From positions 1 through 64,000 of the forward strand of contig CALUFN010000006.1 of NCBI GenBank assembly GCA_944319945.1: 64,000 nt of DNA, written 5' to 3'. The notes below the pieces were generated by a model that was not told where the DNA came from, searched no databases, and was given only the letters and a program-made list of their open reading frames with translations. The translations under genes were made by a program, and so were the position numbers. The DNA comes from an uncultured Prevotella sp. Its GTDB lineage: Bacteria > Bacteroidota > Bacteroidia > Bacteroidales > Bacteroidaceae. Shown here piece after piece: positions 1 to 8,395 of this stretch (positions within the stretch are counted from its first letter, which is position 1; every line of letters starts with the position of its first letter).

Positions 1-73
1 TAGGGACGACAAATATTTCAAGCTTAGGCTGTTCGCACTGCACGACTCTACCATCCAACAGATTTGCGGATGA
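1..73 (+). CDS. 3' end of an unidentified gene (truncated by window start)
   Basis: The frame starting at base 2 is open from the window edge to a TGA at 71-73 and encodes a short mixed hydrophobic and polar tail ending in QQICG. It is too short to assign to a family. No terminator is visible between it and the FKBP promoter at 150. An open frame this short could occur by chance. Confidence 0.4.
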   Translation, partial: RDDKYFKLRLFALHDSTIQQICG

Positions 74-149
74 ACCTTAAATAAGATTTATCTTTCCACA
101 AAATTAGTGATTTTTCTGCGATAATAATGCCATAATCGGATAAAAATGC

Positions 150-157
150 TACCTTTG
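150..157 (+). promoter_or_regulatory. Bacteroidetes -7 promoter element (TACCTTTG)
   Basis: TACCTTTG matches the TAnnTTTG -7 consensus of the Bacteroidetes primary sigma factor and lies 43 bases before the first FKBP start codon. No good TTTG -33 box is visible at the usual 19-21 base spacing. Confidence 0.5.
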
Positions 158-200
158 CACGGTTTTATTTTTAAGGTATTTAAGTAACAGAAAGAGAAGA

Positions 201-806
201 ATGGACAAGTTAAGTTACGCTTTGGGATTGGGCATCGGCCGCCAGCTGGCGCAGATGGGTGCCACGGGGCTGAGCATAGACGATTTCGCCGCCGCCATAA
301 AAGACGTGCTGGCAGGCGCCGAGCTTAAGGTGGCCGACCGTGAAGCGCAGACGTTAGTGCAAGAGTTTTTCCGCAAGCAGGAGGAGAAGGCCAATGCCGA
401 AATGGCCGAGAAGGGCAAGGCGGCTAAGGCCGAGGGCGAGCAGTATCTGGCCGACAACGCCTCGAAAGACGGCGTGGTGACCCTGCCCAGCGGCCTGCAA
501 TACAAGGTGATCAAGGAAGGCAACGGCCGCAAGCCGAAGGCTACCGACAAGGTGAAGTGCCACTACGAGGGCTTCCTCATCGACGGCACCGTGTTCGACA
601 GCAGCGTGCAGCGCGGCGAGCCGGCCGTGTTCCCCCTCAACCAGGTGATAGCCGGATGGACCGAAGGCCTGCAGCTCATGCAAGAAGGCGCCAAGTACCG
701 CTTCTTCATACCTTACCACCTCGGCTACGGCGAGCGCGGCGCAGGCGCCTCGATACCGCCGTTCGCAACGCTCGTGTTCGACGTTGAGCTGATAGAGGTA
801 GTGTGA
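201..806 (+). CDS. FKBP-type peptidyl-prolyl cis-trans isomerase
   Basis: This enzyme catalyses cis-trans isomerisation of Xaa-Pro bonds and probably acts as a folding helper. Residues 1-90 form the charged, helical FKBP_N-type dimerisation region. Residues 110-201 are the FKBP_C domain, with pocket residues Tyr122, Phe132-Asp133, Val149-Ile150, Trp153 and Tyr176 in place. No signal peptide is seen, so this copy is probably cytoplasmic, unlike its two downstream paralogues. It is the first of three tandem FKBP genes, and a -7 promoter element sits 43 bases upstream. At 201 residues it has the size of short FkpA/FklB-like proteins. The catalytic assignment is secure; substrates are unknown. 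Confidence 0.93.
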   Translation: MDKLSYALGLGIGRQLAQMGATGLSIDDFAAAIKDVLAGAELKVADREAQTLVQEFFRKQEEKANAEMAEKGKAAKAEGEQYLADNASKDGVVTLPSGLQYKVIKEGNGRKPKATDKVKCHYEGFLIDGTVFDSSVQRGEPAVFPLNQVIAGWTEGLQLMQEGAKYRFFIPYHLGYGERGAGASIPPFATLVFDVELIEVV

Positions 807-895
807 CGACACGGCGTCAGGCTTATCGGCAATGAGCCGAATTAGGCCGATTAGCCCCCTAAAACAGCATAATCAATAAAATAAAAATAGCAACG

Positions 896-1771
896 ATGAA
901 AAAACTTACATTGGCAGCCGCAACAGCTGTAGTGGCCGCAGGCTTCATGTCGTGCGGCAATTCCGCGCCTAAGGCGGACTTGAAGAACGACGTAGACACC
1001 GTAAGCTACGCCATAGGCATGGCCCAGACACAAGGATTGAAGGAATATCTCGTAAGGGGTCTCGGCGTAGACACAGCCTACCTCGACGAGTTCTACCGCG
1101 GACTTAACACCGGCGTGAACGCAGGCGACGACAAGAAGAAGGCTGCCTACTACGCAGGCATACAGATAGGCCAGCAGATATCCAACCAGATGCTCAAGGG
1201 CATCAACCGCGAGCTCTTCGGCGACGACTCCACCAAGACTATCTCGCTGAAGAACTTCATGGCCGGATTCATCAGCGGCACGTCGGGCGAGGGCGGACTC
1301 ATGACCGTAGAGGAAGCACAGCGCCTGGCACAGCTCAAGATGTCGGCCATCAAGGCTAAGTCAATGGAGCAGCAGTACGGCGAAAACAAGAAGGCCGGCG
1401 AAAAGTATCTTGCCGAATACGCCAAGCAGGCCGGCGTGAAGAAGCTGGACCACGGAGTGCTCTATAAGGTGATCAAGGAAGGCACGGGCGAGATGCCTAA
1501 GGACACGTCGACCGTAAGGGTGCACTACGAAGGCAAGACGATAGACGGCAAGGTGTTCGACAGCTCTTACGAGCGCAAGGAGCCTATCACGCTGCGCGCC
1601 AACCAGGTGATACCCGGATGGACTGAAGCCCTCACGCACATGCCCGTGGGCAGCACGTGGGAGGTGGTGATACCTCAAGACCAGGCTTACGGCGACCGCG
1701 AGACTTCAAAGATAAAGCCCTTCTCCACGCTGATCTTCAAGATAGAACTGATAGGACTGGGAAGAAAATGA
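896..1771 (+). CDS. FKBP-type peptidyl-prolyl isomerase, predicted lipoprotein
   Basis: This is the second gene of the tandem FKBP set. It begins with a lipoprotein signal peptide whose lipobox ends at Cys20 (FMSC), so the mature protein should be lipid-anchored in the envelope and act on exported proteins. Residues 30-180 are a long FKBP_N-type dimerisation region. Residues 200-291 are the FKBP_C domain, with VHYEG, DGKVFDSSY and PGWTEAL landmarks and the usual FKBP pocket aromatics. It follows the first gene by 89 bases on the same strand and probably shares its transcript. It resembles the FkpA/Mip-like periplasmic isomerases; no damage is seen. Confidence 0.93.
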   Translation: MKKLTLAAATAVVAAGFMSCGNSAPKADLKNDVDTVSYAIGMAQTQGLKEYLVRGLGVDTAYLDEFYRGLNTGVNAGDDKKKAAYYAGIQIGQQISNQMLKGINRELFGDDSTKTISLKNFMAGFISGTSGEGGLMTVEEAQRLAQLKMSAIKAKSMEQQYGENKKAGEKYLAEYAKQAGVKKLDHGVLYKVIKEGTGEMPKDTSTVRVHYEGKTIDGKVFDSSYERKEPITLRANQVIPGWTEALTHMPVGSTWEVVIPQDQAYGDRETSKIKPFSTLIFKIELIGLGRK

Positions 1772-1774
1772 TTT

Positions 1775-1900
1775 AAAAGGTGAAAAGGCGGTTTAAAGGT
1801 AAAAAGGCGGTTTAAAGGTAAAAAGGTGAAAAGGTAAAAAGGTAAGACCTTACAACCGTAAGACCGTAAAACCTTACAACCGTAAGACCTTACAAAAGAA
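1775..1900. repeat. Intergenic word array (GGTGAAAAGGTAAAAAGG and CCGTAAGACCTTAC words)
   Basis: The gap between the second and third FKBP genes is almost entirely short degenerate words. The left part repeats GGTTTAAAGGTAAAAAGG-like words. The right part repeats AACCGTAAGACC and TTAC words, which are partly self-complementary (GTAAG/CTTAC). The same vocabularies recur in other gaps of this window. Confidence 0.75.
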
Positions 1901-1906
1901 AAAACA

Positions 1907-2911
1907 ATGATCAAACCCCTGATGATAGCGCTCGCTCTTGTGGCGGGCGCTCTTTTCAATACCGCCGACGCGGCCGGAAAGAAGAAGAAAGACAAGAAGC
2001 GGGACAAGGCCCCGGTGGAGGTGGTGACGCTCGACAACGCCGCCGACTCGCTGAGCTATGCCGCCGGCATGGTGCGCACAGACGGGCTCGTGCCCTACCT
2101 TACGCAGAGCCTCGGCGTGGATACTGCCTACATGGCCGACTTCATACAAGGTTACGAGGACGCCGTGGCCAAAGGCTTCGACGGCAAACTCAAGGCCTAT
2201 TACGCCGGAGAGCAGATAGCCCTGATGGTAAGCCAGCGGATGCTGCCCTTCCTTAAGGAAGAGTTTGCCGGCAGGCCGGACTCCATCAACGAGGCCGCCT
2301 TCAACCGCGGATTCGTCAACGCCCTGAAAGGCGACCACGCGATGATGGCCGACAGCACGGCTAAAGCCTATTTCGACAAGGCCTTCAAGCAAGCAGTAGA
2401 CGACCGCAACGCCGCCAACAAGAAGGCCGGCGAAGACTTCCTCGCCGCCAACAAGCAGAAGCCGGGAGTGGTGACGCTGCCCAGCGGACTGCAGTATAAG
2501 GTGCTCGTGAGAGGCGAAGGCCCTGTGGCTGCCGCTAACGACGAGGTGACCGTGAAATACGAAGGCCGCCTGGTAGACGGCACCGTCTTCGACAGCTCAT
2601 ACGAGCGGAAGGAACAGACCAACAAGTTCCGCCCCAGCCAGGTGATCAAGGGATGGGCCGAGGCCCTCACGATGATGCCCGCAGGCAGCAAGTGGGAGCT
2701 GTACATACCTTACGACCTTGCCTACGGCGAGAGAGCCGCAGGCAAGATAAAACCTTACAGCGCGCTCGTGTTCACCGTAGAGCTGGTAAGCGTCAACAAG
2801 GCTAAGGCCGCCGGGCAAGGCGCTGCGGCGAAGGCCGGCCCCGCGACGGTGAAAGCCGCCAAGATAAGGCCCGCAAAGACATCGGCTTCAAAAGCACAAC
2901 CTAACAAATAA
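1907..2911 (+). CDS. FKBP-type peptidyl-prolyl isomerase with basic C-terminal tail
   Basis: This third tandem FKBP paralogue is exported. An N-terminal hydrophobic segment with an ADA-type cleavage site near residue 23 is followed at once by a Lys-rich stretch (GKKKKDKKR). A dimerisation region covers about 40-190 and the FKBP_C domain about 205-295 (VKYEG, DGTVFDSSY, KGWAEAL, YGERAAG). Residues 296-334 are a low-complexity Ala/Lys/Pro tail absent from the other two copies, which could bind nucleic acid, anionic surface polymers or peptidoglycan. There is no lipobox, so the mature form should be soluble and periplasmic. A strong terminator follows 22 bases after the stop, closing the FKBP cluster. 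Confidence 0.92.
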   Translation: MIKPLMIALALVAGALFNTADAAGKKKKDKKRDKAPVEVVTLDNAADSLSYAAGMVRTDGLVPYLTQSLGVDTAYMADFIQGYEDAVAKGFDGKLKAYYAGEQIALMVSQRMLPFLKEEFAGRPDSINEAAFNRGFVNALKGDHAMMADSTAKAYFDKAFKQAVDDRNAANKKAGEDFLAANKQKPGVVTLPSGLQYKVLVRGEGPVAAANDEVTVKYEGRLVDGTVFDSSYERKEQTNKFRPSQVIKGWAEALTMMPAGSKWELYIPYDLAYGERAAGKIKPYSALVFTVELVSVNKAKAAGQGAAAKAGPATVKAAKIRPAKTSASKAQPNK

Positions 2912-2933
2912 CTCTTGTTTGTCATGAACGGAA

Positions 2934-2963
2934 GGGGGAGACTGTAAAAAGTCTCCCTTTTTT
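2934..2963 (+). terminator. Rho-independent terminator of the FKBP cluster
   Basis: GGGAGACT at 2936-2943 pairs with AGTCTCCC at 2950-2957 around a six-base loop and is followed by a run of Ts. Confidence 0.9.
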
Positions 2964-3004
2964 ATTTCATTATGCGCTGAATCCTGCAAATTTCATGTCA
3001 AAAT

Positions 3005-3036
3005 GTTGTATGTCTCATTTTTAATGCGTATATTTG
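3005..3036 (+). promoter_or_regulatory. Putative promoter of the lrp gene
   Basis: TATATTTG at 3029-3036 fits the TAnnTTTG -7 box. A weak -33 box (GTTG, 3005-3008) lies 20 bases upstream. The start codon at 3104 leaves a leader of about 60 bases. Confidence 0.5.
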
Positions 3037-3103
3037 CTCGCATTAAGTAAGATGTTACAAGAAAGGAACATTAACAGCAGAAACCAAACTTAAAACACTG
3101 GAA

Positions 3104-3574
3104 ATGGAAAAAATAGATAGTCTTGACAGAAAGATTCTTAGCATATTGTCTAAGAACGCCCGCATACCCTTTAAGGACGTTGCGGCAGAGTGCGGCGTGT
3201 CGCGCGCGGCGATTCACCAGCGCGTGCAGCATCTCATAGAGAACGGGGTGATAACCGGCAGCGGATTCGACGTCAACGCGAAGAGCCTCGGCTACACTAC
3301 GTGCACGTATGTCGGCATCACCCTTGAGCGCGGCAGCATGTACAAGTCTGTCGTAGAACGGCTGGAGCACATCCCCGAGATCGTGGAGTGCCACTTCACC
3401 ACCGGCCCTTACACCATGCTCGTGAAGCTCTACGCCCGCGACAACGAGCAACTGATGGACCTGCTCAACAACCAGATGCAGGGCATACCCGGCGTGGTGG
3501 CCACCGAGACGCTCATCTCGCTCGAGCAGAGCATCAAGAGGGAAGTGCCCGTGCCGCAGGAACTGAGAAAATGA
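3104..3574 (+). CDS. Lrp/AsnC family transcriptional regulator
   Basis: This 156-residue DNA-binding regulator has the normal length and layout of the feast/famine family. A winged helix-turn-helix covers about residues 5-60 (LDRKILSILSKNARIPFKDVA, then the recognition helix starting VSRAAIHQRV). The RAM/AsnC ligand-binding domain covers about 65-150. Members of the family sense amino acids or other small metabolites as dimers or octamers. It is 16 bases upstream of the C26-M19 peptidase fusion on the same strand and is probably co-transcribed. Local control of peptide or amino-acid use is a reasonable inference, but the ligand cannot be read from sequence. Confidence 0.92.
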   Translation: MEKIDSLDRKILSILSKNARIPFKDVAAECGVSRAAIHQRVQHLIENGVITGSGFDVNAKSLGYTTCTYVGITLERGSMYKSVVERLEHIPEIVECHFTTGPYTMLVKLYARDNEQLMDLLNNQMQGIPGVVATETLISLEQSIKREVPVPQELRK

Positions 3575-3590
3575 CGGAGGCAAGGCCGCG

Positions 3591-5378
3591 ATGAGACAGT
3601 TTGACCTTAAGGGTTGCCTTGAAGACATCTACTCGCGCTATCCCGAGGCCGCGCGCAAGCCCATGATAGGACTTACGGGCAATTACGCCGACGGGGAGAC
3701 GCGCCTTGCCGAACGCTATTACAAGTCGGTGGTCGAGGCCGGTGGCGTGCCGGTAATCATTCCGCCGTTAGCCGACCGCGACGCGATAATCAACACGCTT
3801 GACAACATCGACGGACTGCTGCTCACCGGCGGCGGCGACGTCAATCCGCTGTGGGTGGGCGAGGAGCCTTCGCCGCGGCTTCACGGCATTAACCGCGAGC
3901 GCGACAAGGCCGAGCTGCTCACCGTAAGGCTTGCCTACAACCGCCAGATACCCATGCTCGGCATATGCCGCGGCGTGCAGGTGCTGGCTGCCGCGCTCGG
4001 CGGCGAGGTTGAGCAAGACATCGCAGAGGGCGCAGCAGCGGGGCGGGTGGCCGTAGGCGGGGCGCAAAGGCTGCTGAAACACAGTCAGGACGCCGACCGT
4101 AGGGAGCCTACCCACACAGTGAGGCTCGACCCGAAGTCGGTGATTTACACATTATATAATAAGGAGACGCTCGCAGTCAACTCGCTTCACCACCAAGCGG
4201 TGAGGAACGCCGGGCGGCGCTTCGTGGTAAGCGCCAAGTCGCCCGACGGCATAATCGAAGCCATAGAGAGCAGCGAGCACAAGGCTCTGATGGGCGTGCA
4301 GTGGCATCCCGAATGGCTGGAAGACGACGGCTTGGTGCTGTTCAAGTGGCTTGTGGCCCGCGCCGCCGATTTCTCTGCCGCAAAGCGTCTGCACCGACGG
4401 ATGCTTACGCTTGACACGCATTGCGACACGCCGATGTTCTTTCACGAGGACATTCATTTCGACAGGCGCGATCCGCGCATACTCGTCGACATGCACAAGA
4501 TGGCCGAAGGGCGGCAGGACGCCGTCATCATGGCCGCTTACCTGCCGCAACCGAAGATAGGCGAGGCGTTCTCGTCTAAGGTGGCGTTCCCCGTGAAGGG
4601 GCCTACCGAGTACGCAGACCTGATTTTCGACAAGATAGAAGCTATCGTAAAGGCCAACAGCCGCTACATAAGCATTGCCCGGACGCCCGCCGACCTGTAT
4701 GAGGACAAGCGTCACGGGCGGCATTCCATAATGCTCGGCATAGAGAACGGCATAGCCCTTAACCACGACTTGGCCAACGTTGAGCATTTCGCCCGGCGCG
4801 GAGTGGTCTACATCACGCTGTGCCACAACGGCGACAACGACATCTGCGACAGTGCGCGCGGATGCTCTACGCATGGCGGAGTGAGCCGTTTCGGCGAGAA
4901 GGTGATAGCCGAGATGAACCGCCAGGGCATCATGGTCGACCTCAGCCATGCCGCTGAAAAGAGCTTTTACGACGCTCTCGACATCAGTTCGGACCCGATA
5001 GTGTGCAGTCACAGCAACTGTAAGGCCCTGTGCGACGTGCCCCGCAACCTCTCTGACGACCAGCTCAGGGCGCTTGCAGCCCGAGGAGGCGTGGCACATA
5101 TTACGCTGTATCACGGCTTCTTGCGCAACGACGGGCGGAAAGCAAGCATCATGGACGCTCTCGCGCATCTTGAACATGCCGTGAAGATTATGGGCGTGGA
5201 GCACGTAGGTTTGGGGACCGACTTCGACGGAGACGGAGGAGTAAGGGGGCTGGCGGACTCCTCTGAGATGATCAACTTCACAATACAACTGCTCCGCCGC
5301 CGTTACAATGAGCGAGACATCGCACGTATATGGGGGTGCAACTGGCTCAGGGTGATGGCGAAAGTGCAGAGTAAGTAA
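3591..5378 (+). CDS. Fusion: peptidase C26 (gamma-glutamyl hydrolase-like) + M19 membrane dipeptidase-like
   Basis: Two hydrolases are joined in one 595-residue chain. Residues 25-260 are a class I glutamine-amidotransferase fold of the C26/PuuD type, with nucleophile Cys126 (GICRG) and the His239/Glu241 pair (QWHPEW). Residues 270-595 are a renal-dipeptidase-type M19 barrel. All expected metal ligands are visible: His277 and Asp279 (THCD), Glu385 (IENG), His453 (LSHA) and His474 (CSHS), plus Asp544 (GTDFDGD). Both active sites therefore look intact. No signal peptide is present, so it should act in the cytoplasm. C26 enzymes cleave gamma-glutamyl bonds and M19 enzymes cleave dipeptides such as Cys-Gly. 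Stepwise breakdown of a gamma-glutamyl tripeptide is an inference. A glutaminyl-cyclase-like gene follows 13 bases later. Confidence 0.9.
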   Translation: MRQFDLKGCLEDIYSRYPEAARKPMIGLTGNYADGETRLAERYYKSVVEAGGVPVIIPPLADRDAIINTLDNIDGLLLTGGGDVNPLWVGEEPSPRLHGINRERDKAELLTVRLAYNRQIPMLGICRGVQVLAAALGGEVEQDIAEGAAAGRVAVGGAQRLLKHSQDADRREPTHTVRLDPKSVIYTLYNKETLAVNSLHHQAVRNAGRRFVVSAKSPDGIIEAIESSEHKALMGVQWHPEWLEDDGLVLFKWLVARAADFSAAKRLHRRMLTLDTHCDTPMFFHEDIHFDRRDPRILVDMHKMAEGRQDAVIMAAYLPQPKIGEAFSSKVAFPVKGPTEYADLIFDKIEAIVKANSRYISIARTPADLYEDKRHGRHSIMLGIENGIALNHDLANVEHFARRGVVYITLCHNGDNDICDSARGCSTHGGVSRFGEKVIAEMNRQGIMVDLSHAAEKSFYDALDISSDPIVCSHSNCKALCDVPRNLSDDQLRALAARGGVAHITLYHGFLRNDGRKASIMDALAHLEHAVKIMGVEHVGLGTDFDGDGGVRGLADSSEMINFTIQLLRRRYNERDIARIWGCNWLRVMAKVQSK

Positions 5379-5391
5379 TAAATAATACGAG

Positions 5392-6387
5392 ATGAGAATT
5401 ATAGGTGTATTAATGCTGTCGCTATTGTTGTTGGCGGCATGCAATAGTAATAAGAAGGCCGCTTCGGGCGGAGACGACTTGGCGGCGCAGCCCGTAGGAC
5501 CGGTGTTCAACGCCGACAGTGCTTACGCTTTCTGCGCAAAACAGTGTGATTTCGGACCGCGCACGATGAACAGCGAGGCCCACGATCAGTGCGGCGAGTG
5601 GATTATCGGCAAGTTTAAGCAGTTCGGTCTCGACGTCATTCCGCAACGGGTAACGCTCAGCGGGTATGACGGCACGCAGCTTAAGGCCACCAACATCATT
5701 GCCAGCTACAGGCCGGAGATGGCCGAGCGCATATTGCTTTGCGCCCATTGGGACACGCGTCCGTGGGCCGACAACGACCCTGACAGCACCAATTGGCGCA
5801 AACCCGTCATGGGAGCCAACGACGGCGCGAGCGGCATAGCCGTTATGCTCGAGGTGGCGAGGCTGCTCGCGGCCGACACGGCTAAGCTCAACGTGGGTGT
5901 CGACTTTGTTTGTTTCGACGCTGAAGACTGGGGCGTGCCGCGCTGGAGCGACGCCACCGACAACGGCGACTCGTGGGCTTTGGGTGCGCAGTATTGGTCG
6001 ACCAATCCGCATAAGCCCGGCTACAAGGCTCGTTACGGCATCCTTTTAGACATGGTGGGCGGTCAGGGTTCGCAGTTCTGGCGCGAAGGAATGTCGATGC
6101 AATACGCTCCCGACTTGGTAAAGAAGGTGTGGGCGGCGGCTAAGGTGGCCGGTTACGGCAGCCTGTTCGTTGACCGCGACGGGGCTTACGTTACCGACGA
6201 CCATGTGCCCGTGAACGAGAAAGCCAAGATTCCGACGATCGACATCATTGCTTATTACCCTGACTGCCAAACAAGCAGCTTCGGGCCTACGTGGCACACG
6301 GTGAACGACACGATGGAGTTTATCGACAAGTCAACGCTCGGAGCCGTGGGACAAACGGTGATCCAAGTGTTGTATTCTGAGAAATAA
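5392..6387 (+). CDS. M28-family glutaminyl-peptide cyclotransferase-like lipoprotein
   Basis: This protein probably forms N-terminal pyroglutamate on exported proteins or peptides at the envelope. A lipoprotein signal peptide ends in LLAAC (Cys17). The M28 fold spans about 45-330. Candidate zinc and catalytic residues are His119 (CAHWDTRPWAD), Asp144 (GANDGASG), Glu178 (FDAEDWG), Asp220, Asp269-Asp270 and His302 (WHTVNDT). This is the pattern of animal-type (type II) glutaminyl cyclases described in oral Bacteroidetes such as Porphyromonas, Tannerella and Prevotella, where many exported proteins expose an N-terminal Gln after signal cleavage. An aminopeptidase role is the main alternative. 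It closes the Lrp and C26-M19 gene group. Confidence 0.85.
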   Translation: MRIIGVLMLSLLLLAACNSNKKAASGGDDLAAQPVGPVFNADSAYAFCAKQCDFGPRTMNSEAHDQCGEWIIGKFKQFGLDVIPQRVTLSGYDGTQLKATNIIASYRPEMAERILLCAHWDTRPWADNDPDSTNWRKPVMGANDGASGIAVMLEVARLLAADTAKLNVGVDFVCFDAEDWGVPRWSDATDNGDSWALGAQYWSTNPHKPGYKARYGILLDMVGGQGSQFWREGMSMQYAPDLVKKVWAAAKVAGYGSLFVDRDGAYVTDDHVPVNEKAKIPTIDIIAYYPDCQTSSFGPTWHTVNDTMEFIDKSTLGAVGQTVIQVLYSEK

Positions 6388-6449
6388 GGTGTTTCCCTTT
6401 TATTTATTAGCGGCAGCCTGAGTGCCTGTTGAAGATTTTCCGCAGGCGT

Positions 6450-7103
6450 TCAGAGCTGTCCTGCCTCCACCATTAGCACCACGCGCTCGGTGAGTCGGTC
6501 GGTCTTTTCGGGGTCGTATTTCTTCGTAAGGCTGGCACCGAAAGCCCAGGCGAAGGCTTGGTAGAAGCCGGCGCGCACGGGACTGATGAAAGCCTTGATA
6601 AGCTCGTAGGCCGACGAGTTGCACTCGCGGTAGACGAGCTTTATCAGCAGTTTGCCTTGCGAGTATGACAGTTTTTTCATTCTCGGCGTATAGCGGCGCA
6701 TTATGTCTTCCTCCACGCGTTGCATGTGCTCGTCGCGGGCTTTCTTGTCAGGCAAGGTTTGGAGGTATTCGTAAGTTTCGATTATGATTTTGTTGACTTC
6801 CTTCGCTATGGGAAGCACTTTCTTCACGTTGTACACCAAACGGTTGTATGCAGCCCGTTGGCGTTTGCTTTTGAATATCGGTTGCGGATAGACGTACACG
6901 TTGTTAAGCTCGACGTACTGGATGCTGTCACCGTCGACGAGCACGCGGCTCACCTTGACGCGCGGCACGAACGTTGGGTTGTCCATGTCTACTTCCTTGT
7001 CTTCGGGATTCGCCTTGCCGTCAGTGCCCTGGTTTTGTGCCGACGCCGGTGCGGCTGACAACATCATCAATGCCGGTATTATGAGTCTAACAAACCTTGT
7101 CAT
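6450..7103 (-). CDS. DUF4294 family exported protein
   Basis: This is a 217-residue Bacteroidetes-specific protein of unknown function. The start at 7103 is preferred over the in-frame ATG at 7175 because it gives a clean signal peptide (hydrophobic core LIIPALMMLSAAPASA) cut after AQ. The conserved body covers about 50-190 and includes YVELNNVYVYPQP, the KSKRQRAAYNRLVYNVKKV segment and the CNSSAYELIKAFISPVRAGFYQ segment typical of DUF4294. It should be periplasmic. A TATTTTTG element lies immediately upstream of this start, so the transcript could be nearly leaderless. The upstream PAP2 gene is insulated by a perfect hairpin. Confidence 0.85.
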   Translation of the reverse strand: MTRFVRLIIPALMMLSAAPASAQNQGTDGKANPEDKEVDMDNPTFVPRVKVSRVLVDGDSIQYVELNNVYVYPQPIFKSKRQRAAYNRLVYNVKKVLPIAKEVNKIIIETYEYLQTLPDKKARDEHMQRVEEDIMRRYTPRMKKLSYSQGKLLIKLVYRECNSSAYELIKAFISPVRAGFYQAFAWAFGASLTKKYDPEKTDRLTERVVLMVEAGQL

Positions 7104-7168
7104 GGGTGCAAAAATAGTAGATTTAGAGGAAAAAGGGAATACAAAGGGAGTTAAATTTAGTGATGAGT

Positions 7169-7212
7169 GTGTCAAAAAAGTAGTTAACTCCAGTTAACTA
7201 CTTTTTTGACAC
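7169..7212. terminator. Perfect 21-bp inverted repeat, bidirectional terminator
   Basis: Bases 7169-7189 and 7192-7212 are perfect inverted complements with a two-base spacer. The GTAGTTAACT core is flanked by A6 and T6 tracts, so it can terminate in either direction. The TAG stop of the PAP2 gene (7198-7200) lies inside the right arm. Confidence 0.85.
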
Positions 7213-8175
7213 TCCGACCACTCTCTTTCCCTCCCACATCAGCGCGAAATAGAAGGCTGCGCCGGTGGCGAGTCCTGCCACGACGTCGATGGCGTAATGG
7301 GCTTGGATGTACACGGTGGATAGGCAGAGCAGCACGTAAAAGGGCATGAGAATGTAGAAGAGCCGGCGGCTGCCGCTGTGCCATGCGAGCATCATCAGCA
7401 CCGTGCTTATGCCTACGTGGCTGCTCGGGAAGGCTGCCGTGGGCCGCTCGCCGGCGGCTTTGGCGCTCTCCACCATTTGGTAGAACAGCCCTTGCTCGTA
7501 GCCGGGCGTGGGCAGGCAGTCTTGGTAATAGTTGAAGTAGTCGTGCACGTTGGGGAACTCGCCCCTAACGATGCAGTCGAGCCCAACGGCATTGTAGTAG
7601 AACGTCGGGCCGGTGACGGGCAGGAAGATGTAAATCAGGTAATACAGGAAGAACGCTGTGAGCACGACGAACGCGGCACGCTCGAACTCCTTGTACCTGA
7701 ACAGGAAATAGAACACCACCACGGTGACTATCATCGGGTAATACGATGCGTAGCCCATGCTCATCAGCTCGCTTACCACCGGCCACGGCATGGCCTCGCA
7801 GAATAGCAGGGCGGGCTGGCATCCGAATATCTGCTGCTCCCATTCGGCGAACACGTGGTCGAGGTTGGGCAGCATGCGGTTTATCTCGTAAGTGTCGGGA
7901 TACCACCAGCCGAGCAGCGCCAGTTGTACGGCTATTCGGATGAAGTGGGTTAGGCGGCACGGTGCCATGCGGTAGACGGCCCACATGCCGGCGGTGACGG
8001 CTGCCACCCTGATGCGTCCCCATATCATGGCGTCGGGGTTCTCGGCCTTAGTGTAGGTGAAGAATACTATGAGTAAAGTTAGCACGAGATAACCCAGCAT
8101 CACCCATTCGAGGGCGAAGAGTCCTTTCCTCGGGTGCTTGTCTATTGTGAACAGCAGTTTTATGAATTTTATCAT
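7198..8175 (-). CDS. PAP2 superfamily membrane phosphatase (Aur1-like branch)
   Basis: This 325-residue polytopic membrane protein has about six hydrophobic helices. The PAP2 signature motifs are in the C-terminal half: FPSSH at 249-253 and the QAHYAID stretch at 291-297, giving catalytic His253, His293 and Asp297. The first PAP2 motif (KxxxxxxRP) is not recognisable, as is common in the PAP2_3/Aur1-like subgroup. Such enzymes remove or transfer lipid-linked phosphate head groups, for example in inositol-phosphoceramide or undecaprenyl-phosphate metabolism. Bacteroidales make sphingolipids, so a sphingolipid head-group role is possible but is inference. Its stop codon lies inside the terminator hairpin that separates it from the DUF4294 gene. 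Confidence 0.82.
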   Translation of the reverse strand: MIKFIKLLFTIDKHPRKGLFALEWVMLGYLVLTLLIVFFTYTKAENPDAMIWGRIRVAAVTAGMWAVYRMAPCRLTHFIRIAVQLALLGWWYPDTYEINRMLPNLDHVFAEWEQQIFGCQPALLFCEAMPWPVVSELMSMGYASYYPMIVTVVVFYFLFRYKEFERAAFVVLTAFFLYYLIYIFLPVTGPTFYYNAVGLDCIVRGEFPNVHDYFNYYQDCLPTPGYEQGLFYQMVESAKAAGERPTAAFPSSHVGISTVLMMLAWHSGSRRLFYILMPFYVLLCLSTVYIQAHYAIDVVAGLATGAAFYFALMWEGKRVVGVSKK

Positions 8176-8179
8176 TATG

Positions 8180-8395
8180 TGGTTGTTGGGTTATGTTGTT
8201 GTTGTGTTATGCGGTTGTTGGGTTTTGCGGTCTTGCGGTTATGTGGTTGTTGGGTTATGCGGTTGTGGGCTTATGTCGTTTTTTGAATTGAGGTATATAA
8301 ATCTCACAATCTTATAACCTTAAAACCCCAAAAAACTTATAACCCTAAAACCTTATAACCCCAAAACCTTATAACCCTAAAACCTCACAACCATT
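8180..8395. repeat. Inverted word array between PAP2 and SDR genes
   Basis: The left half (about 8180-8280) repeats GGTTATGTGGTTGTTG-like words. After a short AT-rich centre the right half (about 8305-8391) repeats AACCTTATAACCCTAAA-like words, the reverse-complement sense of the left. The gap could fold as a long imperfect hairpin. The right end runs into the SDR gene's stop region. Confidence 0.7.
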
